Shown: positions 56,354-64,000 of the stretch, one piece after another
Numbering within the stretch: the first letter of the stretch is position 1
Layout of the letters: each line of letters starts with the position of its first letter
Source: Phragmites australis
Lineage: Eukaryota; Streptophyta; Magnoliopsida; Poales; Poaceae
Direction of reading: 5' to 3'
DNA: 64,000 bases
NCBI RefSeq assembly: GCF_958298935.1
Contig: NC_084929.1
Coordinates: forward strand, 8,680,001 to 8,744,000
The notes under the pieces: generated by a model
Databases searched by the model: none
Told to the model about the DNA's origin: nothing
Seen by the model: only the letters and a program-made list of their open reading frames with translations
Translations under genes and position numbers: made by a program

Positions 56354-58384
56354 TCATCCGTCGATCAAGATCCTGTGTACTTCATTTCCCGAGATGTTTG
56401 CTGTAATGACAAAGGCATCTGTGTGTGGATAGTCTAAGACCCTCATATCCTCTTGCGAGAATGTAATGGGAATGTTTGACCATCTTGAATTAATGTACGT
56501 TGGTCCCACTCCGACGTGGTTGACCCTTCGCACGTATTCTTTTTGTTGTCTCTTAGATTCTGTCTGCTGGTTAGATCCCCCTGAGATGGCCAACACCACA
56601 TTGTACCCACGATTTATCGTGTTAACTGATTTGCTACTTTCTAGTGGTGCTTCGATCGCGGGTCTCGGTGGTGGCGGAGGTAGCTCCCCCTGGAGGTTCA
56701 TTTGGCTAGTTTGATCAAACTGAGCTGAAGTTGCAGGTGCATACTGTGGTGCAGGAATTTGTTGCCATTGGTTCGCAAACGCCATGTTCTGATTGTGGTT
56801 CTGCCACCCTTCGCTTCTTCTGAAGCTTGTTGCATGGTGCACTGTCCTTGCGTGATCAACAGACTGCTTCGCCAAGCTTTCTTTCATAGCCATGACCTGC
56901 GGGCACTGTTTGGTCCGGTGGCCGGCTCCTTCACCATGCAGTTCGCAGTAAAAGGTTGCTGAGTCCTGCGGAACCTGTCCTCCTCGGCCTCCACAGCCTC
57001 TTCCTCTACAGGCTCGGCCTCCCCTATTGGCCACACTGTAAGCTTCACATGCTCCTTGAGCGGCTTCGAGCGGGCTAGGATTAATCTGATTGACTTCTTT
57101 TTGCCTTGGATAGTTAGAGCCTTCGGGCTTTCTTGGACGGTGCAGCCTATCTCTAGGATTGGTGCTGCCTGCCTCTCTAGCTGGTGCATGTTGTTTTACT
57201 TTGGAAGCTGCCATTTCATTTTTCCTTCGGAGATGATCGAGCTCAGATCTTGAGTACTCTTCCATCTTGTTGAGCAGCTCTTGGACGCTTTCGGGTCTTT
57301 TTCTCGTGAGCTTTCCTGCTAATAGCCCACCTCTGATGCCCTGTATTACGGCATCGATGATTGTATCTTCGCTCAGCCCCTTTGCCTGACAACGTATGTG
57401 TATGAAGTGGCGCATGTAGCTCTGCAAGGTTTCTGTTGGTTGCTGTTTCAGCGCGAAGAGGTCGGTTGCAGTGATTTTGTCTGCCCGATTCCCCTGGAAG
57501 TTGCTGTATAGTGCACTACGCAATTGCTCCCATGAATATATGGATCCCGACGGCAACGCGGAGTACCAGGATCTTGCTATCCCTTTTATGGCCAATACGA
57601 AGGCCTTCGCCAAGGTTGTACCATCCCCTCCGACAGACTCCACAGCTGCTTCAAAACTCATCACAAATTCTCTTGGGTCTAACTCTCTGTCAAACATAAC
57701 CACTCTGGGCATCTTGAATCCTGGTGGCCATGGCTGATTTTGCAGATCCATGGCCAGAGGAGACTCCGGGTCTCCCGTTGACGACCTTCGTCGAAGCTCC
57801 TGCAAAGCTCGTATCAAGTCTCCCGGCATTGGCCGGCGAGACATGCCCTCCGCTTGGTGGAGCATATTGATTTCTTCCAGAATTTTCTCCAATGTTTTCC
57901 TAGCTTCATCCGCCCGCCTGCGGTACTCTGTGGCTTTCCAACTTGCTGCTAGGCCATCCAACATGCGCTTCTTCTGCGCTAGCTGCCTTTTCAACTCTTC
58001 GGCTTCTAGCCTTGCTGTTCTTTCTTCATTTGTTGCTTCCTCATTCTCAAACTCTGCGAAGTCGTCGAGTTCTTCCCATTCTTCATTCATCCTTTCGCCT
58101 TCTTTTTCTAGAGGCTCAAAGTGCGTGCGATCTATTGGTTCCATGACCCGCATTTGCTCCGCGTTAACCCGGACTGCTTCGCCCTAGCGGCCATCACTAG
58201 GTCCTTGTGGTGCTATTTCAACTTCGCAATGTTGTTCTCGTCCGGCCGAAGTTCCTCTGGCCGAAGCATTACTTGATCCTGGTATGGCCGAAGGGGGTCT
58301 ATCGGCCGAAGGCCCAGCCGCAACTAGAGGTTTCGGCAACACCTCCACTATTCCGGCTGGCTTCGATTTCTTCTTGGGTGGCAT
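56354..58384 (-). pseudogene. Tat gag
   Basis: The ATG at 58384 (MPPKKKSKPAGIVEV), about 35 bp after the LTR, opens a frame with a single TAG near 58182 before running 599 codons from 58153 to 56354. Order: disordered Pro/Ala N-terminus, a coiled coil rich in Glu/Arg (about 30-110 of the 599), then the gag capsid domain ([57 protein letters not shown]), a Gly/Arg-rich stretch, a zinc-knuckle-like [18 protein letters not shown], and a Gln-rich tail leading into protease. Gag forms the particle. It is nearly open, so it is the least damaged coding block of the element. Confidence 0.9.
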
Positions 58385-58405
58385 GTCTTCGTGGGTTCGA
58401 TCTCG

Positions 58406-58419
58406 CGGACGGCGCCAAC
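58406..58419 (-). promoter_or_regulatory. primer-binding site of the Tat element
   Basis: The minus strand immediately after the LTR reads GTTGGCGCCGTCCGCG. TGGCGCCGT begins many Tat and Athila primer-binding sites; the exact tRNA (possibly Asp or Arg) cannot be settled by eye. The gag ATG follows about 20 bp later. Confidence 0.6.
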
Positions 58420-58904
58420 TGTTGGGACTGGGTTCCCAAACAAGGTGAGCTTTCGGATACGGAGATATCGAAGGGCTCTTAGAGCGACACGTGTTGGAGT
58501 CGGAACAATTTTTTCATACCTCTTCCGGGTGCACTGTGGGTCTATTTATAGCCCATACCCGGCAACCACAGGTGTTGTTTACAAATCCTACCCCCTCACC
58601 TGCTACATTCCCGGAATATCCGGGGGTATTATGGTACAAATGAGTAAATCACATAATTACAGCAGTACCCTGGGTGACCGGGCTTCGCTCTTCAGTCGAA
58701 GGTCTCCTTCGACTTCGCCGGTATGGGAGTTCGAAGGTGCGAGCGCGCCTACACCCTTCGACCAACGTAGCTCTACGATCTTCGCCGCTAGCAGATGAAC
58801 TCCCTGTAACAAAACCACAAAGGCTATCACGCAACATTTTCAGTAGACTTCGCGGTTCCCTCCAAAGTGGGGGGGGGGGGGAGGGCGGAAGATCATCCCC
58901 AACA
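58420..58904 (-). mobile_element. 5' LTR of the Tat element (deleted)
   Basis: 485 bp, starting TGTTGGGACTGGG and ending CATCCCCAACA on the plus strand. Compared with the other LTR it lacks 146 bp after CTGGGTGACCG and has an expanded G-run (about 13 G at 58868-58880). The minus-strand TATA box is at 58541-58551. This LTR would supply the promoter for gag-pol. Confidence 0.9.
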
Positions 58905-58909
58905 TAACC

Positions 58910-60706
58910 TTAATTTGGCTTTCCCAGCAAATTAATGGCAGGCATATTTATAAATAAAAGACATTTAAAAATACAGGTAGGAAAGTTCAAGGACAGCTTG
59001 CCTTCCTGATAGTGAGGTCAACAAACTCCTGGTCTTGCAATCTTGGAATCCCACGAGCTCCTCTAGAACGTTAGCGTCTACTTGTGAAAACAAGTGCATA
59101 AGACAAGACAAACAAACACCAAAGAGCAAAAAAGAACCAAATAAAAACCACAAAACTCAAATTTAGCTTAATTAGGTAGATTTTGATTTTAGATGAATTT
59201 TGGCAAAAGAATCGAGCAAATCGGAGTTAGAATAAATGAGAACGGGCTGCCAAAATATTAAATTAGGAAAACGGTATAAAGAACAGAATATTCCTAGGGA
59301 ATTTTAATTTTTTTGGATTTTTCTATGATTAATTGGAAATATTGGGAAATATTAGGAATTATCATAATTTATTAGGGATTATTTGGAATTATTATAAATT
59401 AATTTTGAATTATTTTTCTAAGGAAAAACTCTAATTGTGGCGTTAAGAATTTATTTCACAATTTTCATATTTAACAGAATTAATCTCCTACTGAAAAATC
59501 CTATTTATTGTGTCACCAAGACCTAATTATGATGTCAACCGAATTGAAAGAAATGAAAACAAAAAATTGCTGACTGGGCCTACTGACTGGATGACACGTC
59601 GGATTAGGTGCTGATGTGAATAGTGAGGTGGCTGCAGGGTGGCATTGATGTGTACTACTTACTGGGATAGTGCTTCATTAAATACGGAGTGCTCAAAAAC
59701 AGACGTTGAGATTTAACGAACCGAAGAGGTACCTAGCTTCTAATCTCACGCGTTGATTCTAAATTGGACAGCTAAGATTGTTAAGATTGAACCAGTATGT
59801 GTTACGTAATATTGGCCGCAGATCGGGATCGGGCGGCTGACAGGTTACCTGGCTCAGCACCCGTGAATTTCGACAGCGACGGTGACTAGGTTGCGGCGGA
59901 GACTCATCAAAATTAGCCCAATTCAATGCTCCAATGGGCTACTTTCTTCGACGAGTAGTGGAACACGATGAGAAGCGGACGACAAACTCGTTTGAATAGG
60001 GTCTAGAAGTGGGGGCAGCTTGAGGCAGCGCGGCGATGGCACAACACGGTGAAAGAGCTTCGGTGAGGTTCTAGCGGCGTAGGAGAGCTCTCCTGCGGCA
60101 GCACTTGGGCGCAATTGCTATGGGAATTGGTGTTGTCTTCTAGGAGGGGGTTTGGGCAGCTTTTGTAGGGTGAGAAGGGGGAGGGGTTCTCGGTCATGTC
60201 ACTCTAGGTTTTTCTCGGTAGCGCATGCATATCTCGGTTTGGTTTCCATGTTTCATTGCAAAATCTCCGCAAAACGGTCCAGGGAGTTAATTCGGATCCA
60301 TTTGATATCTCCTGGATGTTTCCCTTTGAATCCGAGTTGATCTCGAGTGAGATTTGTGGCCTTTGTGTCAGAGGCAGGGAAAGATGGAAATTGGCCAGAG
60401 GTAGAAAATGATCTGGCATGTGGGCCTGGCATGTAGTAAGAGGAGGGGAGGGGAAAGGCAGGCACCGGCTGGGTTGCAACCTGACTTCGGCCCAACAGAG
60501 AGATGGTGCGCACGGCACGACTAGGTAGAAGAATTTGGATTGCAGCCTACGCGGAAGGCGCCCACAGCGTCTCGGGTCAGAGAGGGGAGGGTGGGCAGGG
60601 AAGTTGGTTTCGGCCTAGGGATTATTTTTATTTTTATTTTTTAGTATTTGTAAAAATACATGCCTATTTAAAAATATTTTGAAATGAGCATGTGTTTTTA
60701 TAAATA
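58910..60706. other. LTR-like / unassigned DNA right of the Tat insertion
   Basis: Presumed continuation of the sequence interrupted by the Tat element. AT-rich (59160-59560), then GC-richer with short ORFs on both strands. It contains the first copy (60305-60470) of a segment repeated at 62598-62745. No gene could be supported. Confidence 0.35.
60305..60470. repeat. direct repeat shared with 62598-62745
   Basis: Shared blocks: ATATCTCCTGGATG, GTGAGATTTGTGGCCTTT(G/A)TGTCAGA, GGGAAAGATGGAAATTGGCC, ATGTGGGCCTGGCATGTAGT and GAGGAGGGGAGGGGAAA. The pair flanks the Helitron end at 60707. Confidence 0.85.
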
Positions 60707-60735
60707 CTAGTAACGTGCCCGTTGCAATGCAACGG
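60707..60735 (-). mobile_element. Helitron 3' terminus
   Basis: On the minus strand the sequence ends CCGTTGC-ATT-GCAACGG, GCACGTTA and CTAG, followed by host T. The perfect 7-bp hairpin with a 3-base loop, 8 bases before CTAG, is a textbook Helitron 3' end and matches common grass Helitrons. The element extends to the right; its 5' TC end was not located, so its length is unknown. Confidence 0.75.
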
Positions 60736-62485
60736 AACCCATTTTTTATACGAAATGATTTAATGTTCTACACAATTGTGTTTTGAACACAACATGCTTG
60801 GAGCATACAAATTCATGTTCTGCGATACTTACATTGTTGAAACCTTGATAGATCCAATAGATCCATTACACCTATGCAGTTGAGAATAGTTGGAAATTTA
60901 CTCTAGATAATTGAAGGACCACATAAACAAAGAAGGAAAACTAGAATTACCTTGCTTACATATATCATCAATGAACAATAAAACTCAAATATAAGACATG
61001 ACACACTTCCTAGTTTCAAACCCTTGCAAATTGACTATTAGCAGCACTGATCTTGAAGGAGTGTAATCCTGTCCCCGTGACAATGCCCATGCTGAACCCT
61101 ATATACGGCCGGCTTGTCCACCACGTCCATGTGTCTTTGCTTTGATGAGAATTTCCATCAAATCGTTTCGAGAAGCTCACAATTTTGGCACCGGATTGTT
61201 CTAAAGGAGCCAACAATAGTTGATGGTCCCAACAAAAGAGTTAATATATCGGTTAATTTGCAATATGATCTAACAAATAAAACAAAGAATCACTTGGGGA
61301 AATTATTTACCATGTACTACCCTATAGAAAGGGTATCGCCATAAGTAAAGAATAAGATGAAGTTTAATAGTTCAATCTATAGAGTTTTATAGGTAGAAAT
61401 CAAGAGCTCAAAGAAGGCATAGACTCTCACCTGGATCAGTGGCATTGTGCGCTGGCGACAGACGGTTGACCACAGATTGAAAAGGTAGCGTATCGAAAAC
61501 ATCAGCACCTAGTCTTCCTGAATTTAATAGACATCTTCATTCTTTAGGTGAGCTACTTTCTAACTATTGCAACTGTTTCAGTAAATTCTTCACCTAAATT
61601 GCATTAATATGACCTAGATTAGATGAGAAAGTATCCAAAATAAATAAAAATTGAAAAATCTAAGAAAGCGGTACAAACACCACAGCCTTTTTGTGCTTCT
61701 CCATCAATTAAGCACGACCATATAGAGTTCCATGTCCGTTAGAGGTACATGGAATGCCAGCTTCTGAAACCCGTAGCCTCTTAGATTAATCAGATATCAC
61801 AAGACAAAAGGTACTTCTGAATTAGGTGTAGCTTTCAATTTTAGATACACAGAAGGCTGAGTTCTATTTTTTTCCCATTTCCAGCAGTTGTTAATTGATC
61901 TGATATGCAGAGACCAGTGAGTATTTAAAAATACATTCTGACATAGACATAAAGTACTTCTATATGTTATACTAATCTACAATTTGTACGTTTCAGGAAA
62001 AATCTATAGTTTGCTCCAAAATTAATGACAAGTGTTTCCAGAAAGTTATCTTTGTATTAGCTGGCATGAGATGTTGATGAACCTAGGGGTTAACACAAAT
62101 TCATCATATACATTCAGAGTTTTAACAGTCCTAATTAAGTACTGTAAATTCACATATACAAAATTAGAACCACTATGTATAACGTCCAATGAAAGCTAAA
62201 AGCATCTTCAAGACTAACAAAATAAAACCGCGCAGTTGCACGACTCCGATCAAAAGCGAATACTCCCAAGCTGAAACTGGCACACCACATCCTATATTTC
62301 AAAGTTTGTAGTCCTCTCAGTAGTCAGAACAATGCATTATCAGCGGCAGGCAATCGAAATGTTCAACTCAATGTTCTCTTACGAGGTACATATGCACTGA
62401 ACACAACATCTATTGAAATTGGATCATCATATGAGAATGAGGAGCAGAAGGGAGGATATGATGGCTTGAAGAACAAACCTGAGAC
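60736..62485 (-). mobile_element. probable Helitron interior, no gene recognised
   Basis: AT-rich sequence to the right of the Helitron 3' end, with no helicase or Rep motif. Intron-like composition and scattered exon-like islands fit captured gene material, but I can support only the exon at 62486-62602. Confidence 0.35.
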
Positions 62486-62602
62486 CTTGTCCTCCCACCA
62501 GTAGATGAACCTAAGGTTCGCCCCCTGGCTGTCCATCTTGTAGAGCTGGTACCAGTGCTCCGCCAACTCCAATCCCAACACGGCGCCGGTGAGCGATATC
62601 TC
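62486..62602 (-). pseudogene. captured 117-bp exon of an unrecognised cellular gene
   Basis: Minus strand, flanked by acceptor CATCCAG (complement at 62603) and donor GTCTCAGG (complement up to 62485). Exactly 39 codons: EISLTGAVLGLELAEHWYQL, then YKMDSQGANLRFIYWWEDK, no stop. The clean borders, full open frame and protein-like residues show a real exon. The parent gene is not one I can name. Confidence 0.6.
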
Positions 62603-62745
62603 CTGGATGATTCCCCTTCGAATCTGAGTCAAATCTCGAGCGAGATTTGTGGCCTTTATGTCAGAGTCAGGGAAAGATGGAAATTGGCCAGAGGTGATCT
62701 GACATGTGGGCCTGGCATGTAGTGAGAGGAGGGGAGGGGAAATAC
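62598..62745. repeat. direct repeat shared with 60305-60470
   Basis: Second copy; it overlaps the acceptor side of the captured exon, so the shared segment is intron plus the first bases of that exon. In the 60305 copy the sequence changes just after the GATATCTCC block. Confidence 0.85.
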
Positions 62746-62811
62746 AGAGTTTTTTTTTATTTTTATATTTTTTCAAGTTTAAATTTAAATAAATAGATTC
62801 TCGGCCAAAAG

Positions 62812-62945
62812 CAGCCCTCTCAGAGGGCGGGTACGGATGCTAACCGCCCTCTGAGAGGGCGGTAGGCCTTCCCGCCCGGGTCCCACAGCTTACCGCCCCC
62901 TCAGGGGGCGGGTAGAGGTCCTTACCGCCCCCTCAGGGGGCGGTA
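62812..62945. repeat. four GC-rich palindromes in the MULE left arm
   Basis: Palindromic units of 17-22 bp: CCCTCTCAGAGGG (about 62815), CCGCCCTCTGAGAGGGCGG (62845), CCGCCCCCTCAGGGGGCGG (62893) and the same again (62925). The unit also appears in weaker form at the right end of copy 1 (17075-17130). They could be transposase-binding sites in the terminal repeat or hairpin-forming units. Confidence 0.8.
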
Positions 62946-62992
62946 AGGGCTCCTCCCGCCCGCCGCCCCGCGCCGGCCCCCTGCGCCCTGAG

Positions 62993-63001
62993 TCTATAAA
63001 A
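62993..63001 (+). promoter_or_regulatory. TATA box of MULE copy 2
   Basis: GTCTATAAAAATCCC, at the same place as the box at 14389 in copy 1. A leader intron from about 63147 (CAGGTCAA) to 63527 (TTTCCAG) is likely. Confidence 0.6.
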
Positions 63002-63528
63002 ATCCCAAAAATTGGAGAAAAAACCATAAAATTCGGAAAAAAAAGAAAAATTGAGAAGAGAGAGGAGAAGAGAGGAGAGGAGAGGGGAGGAAGAGAGATC
63101 GGCGAAGCCCTGCTGCATTTGGGCTGCGGATTTGGAAAAAAATTTCAGGTCAATCTTTTTATCCTTTTTTATTGTTGTTAATTAGTGCAGTAGTAGTATA
63201 TGATATAGATTTTAGATATTTAGATCTAGGGTTTAGAAAATTGTAAAATTTAGTTAGAAAATTGCACGATAATAGTTGAATATAGAATATTATTTTTAGT
63301 ATATTATTTTCAATTTGTTACCTGTAGTATATTGTTTGTAGTATATTATTTTCAGTATGTTGTTTGTAGTATATAGTTTATAGTATATTACTTGTACATG
63401 CGGACGTATGAGTCAACAGTAGATGATAATTTGCGAACCTAGGGTAGCATTTAAAAACTATATTATTCGATAATCAGAAATATAGTTTGTTGTCTTAACA
63501 TGTGTTATGTTTGCGGGTGTTTCCAGGA

Positions 63529-64000
63529 ATGGGAGATGAATTAATTTTTCAGATATATTATGGTGAGGGTGAAATTATGTACCGTTGGATTTCGCCATGT
63601 TATGAAGGGGCTTAGTAAGGCTAATGAGAGGACTATTGTGGGGGTGTGCAAATGGCTCATGCGGTTTTTCCAACTGGATCCGCAGCAATATGAGCTGAAG
63701 TTGAAAGGTGTTCTGAGCTGTGCTAGTCATGGATACTTTGGTGAGCTTGTTCCCATCGAAGCCACATCAACTTGGAGGCAGTATGTAGATATATGTTGTG
63801 AACGTGGCATGCCGCTTGTTTTATTAGCTGCGGCGTACCTGAAAGATCAAAATGAGGTGAACTCTGAAGAAGCAGTAGCAGGACCAAGTGAGGCAGTGGA
63901 AGATGAGTCAGAGGCGGCTAATGTAGGGTCCAGAGAGGAGGTTGGTGATGTTCCAGACCTGCAGCCGATGGGTGTAGCTGATGAAGGGGAGCACATCCCT
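63529..64000 (+). pseudogene. MuDR-type transposase, copy 2 (frameshifted, runs off the window)
   Basis: ATG at 63529, homologous to the start of copy 1. A 20-base deletion at about 63578 relative to copy 1 shifts the frame and leads to TAG at 63613-63615 after 28 codons. The homologous frame is then open again (GLSKANERTIVGVCKWLMRF, SHGYFGELVPIEATSTWRQY) to the window end, in the acidic domain. So this copy is dead at its N-terminus but may keep the downstream domains missing from copy 1. Confidence 0.8.

Larger units (their letters stand above)
47511..58904 (-). mobile_element. full-length Tat-lineage Ty3/gypsy retrotransposon
   Basis: Both LTRs (47511-48131 and 58420-58904), a target duplication TAACC (47506-47510 and 58905-58909), primer-binding site, gag, pol and polypurine tract are present on the minus strand over 11,394 bp. 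Pol carries a second, archaeal-type RNase H downstream of the usual one, the feature that defines the Tat lineage. A five-exon gene on the opposite strand occupies 48545-51905, between pol and the 3' LTR. Every coding block has stops, mostly one base from Trp, Arg or Gln codons, so the copy is dead, but its architecture is intact and it is the youngest large insertion by structure. Confidence 0.93.
62812..64000 (+). mobile_element. Mutator-like element (MULE), copy 2, left part
   Basis: Collinear with copy 1 from the TATA box to the window end (62993-64000 against 14389-15480). Its left arm (62812-62945) is intact-looking and contains four GC-rich palindromes, so it is the better template for the terminal repeat of the family. 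The element continues beyond the window. Confidence 0.75.

Noticed and set aside
54225..58187. Plus-strand ORFs across the Tat pol and gag
   Set aside because: They are antisense shadows of well-supported minus-strand domains, without their own motifs.

Overview
The window is intergenic heterochromatin-type DNA from a plant nuclear genome, almost certainly a grass. The inference rests on the element types: CACTA elements with CACTACTACA-type ends, a PIF/Harbinger Tourist-like MITE, Mutator-like elements (MULEs), Helitrons carrying gene fragments, a Tat-lineage Ty3/gypsy element with a second RNase H and an antisense Transposase_28-type gene, and a GC-rich PPR gene fragment with grass-like codon use. 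I see no intact host gene, rRNA, tRNA or CRISPR array. Nearly everything recognisable is transposable element, mostly broken by stops, frameshifts and nested insertions.

Layout. 1-5.8 kb: a CACTA right end, a diverged tandem duplication of about 690 bp, one copy of which holds a 955-bp Tourist-like insertion (the other copy keeps the empty site), and a 977-bp non-autonomous CACTA with an ATT target duplication. 6.07-7.41 kb: a solo LTR (minus strand, GTGAT duplication) containing a 76-bp minisatellite. 7.95-9.7 kb: three CACTA left ends in a row. 9.7-14.0 kb: a decayed Ty3/gypsy element on the minus strand. 14.3-17.15 kb: a MULE with a truncated MuDR-type transposase and a GRF-type zinc-finger gene. 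17.15-20.49 kb: a Helitron (minus strand) with a Pif1-helicase remnant, a captured exon and a captured PPR fragment.

21.3-28.1 kb: a non-autonomous LTR element with no reverse transcriptase, three kinds of tandem array, an antisense acidic ORF with its own TATA box, and a 3' LTR. 28.1-37.5 kb: LTR pieces, the 5' end of a Ty1/copia element (LTR, PBS, gag) ending in a 448-bp inverted repeat, and a second copy of the 21-28 kb element's LTR. 37.6-40.3 kb: a gypsy RT relic and a hAT transposase C-terminus. 40.7-43.7 kb: a 2.96-kb LTR with a GGTAT duplication. 44.66-46.35 kb: a CACTA (TGA duplication) carrying a gene of unknown identity.

47.51-58.90 kb: the best-preserved element, a full-length Tat-lineage retrotransposon on the minus strand (TAACC duplication) with gag, protease, RT, two RNase H domains and integrase, plus a five-exon antisense gene on the plus strand with its own TATA box. 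60.7-62.8 kb: a second Helitron 3' end and a captured exon. 62.8-64 kb: a second copy of the 14-kb MULE, running off the window.

None of the mobile-element proteins is intact, so any movement would depend on enzymes supplied from elsewhere. Most in-frame stops (TGA/TAG at expected Trp, Arg or Gln codons) look like C-to-T or G-to-A decay, as expected for methylated transposons.
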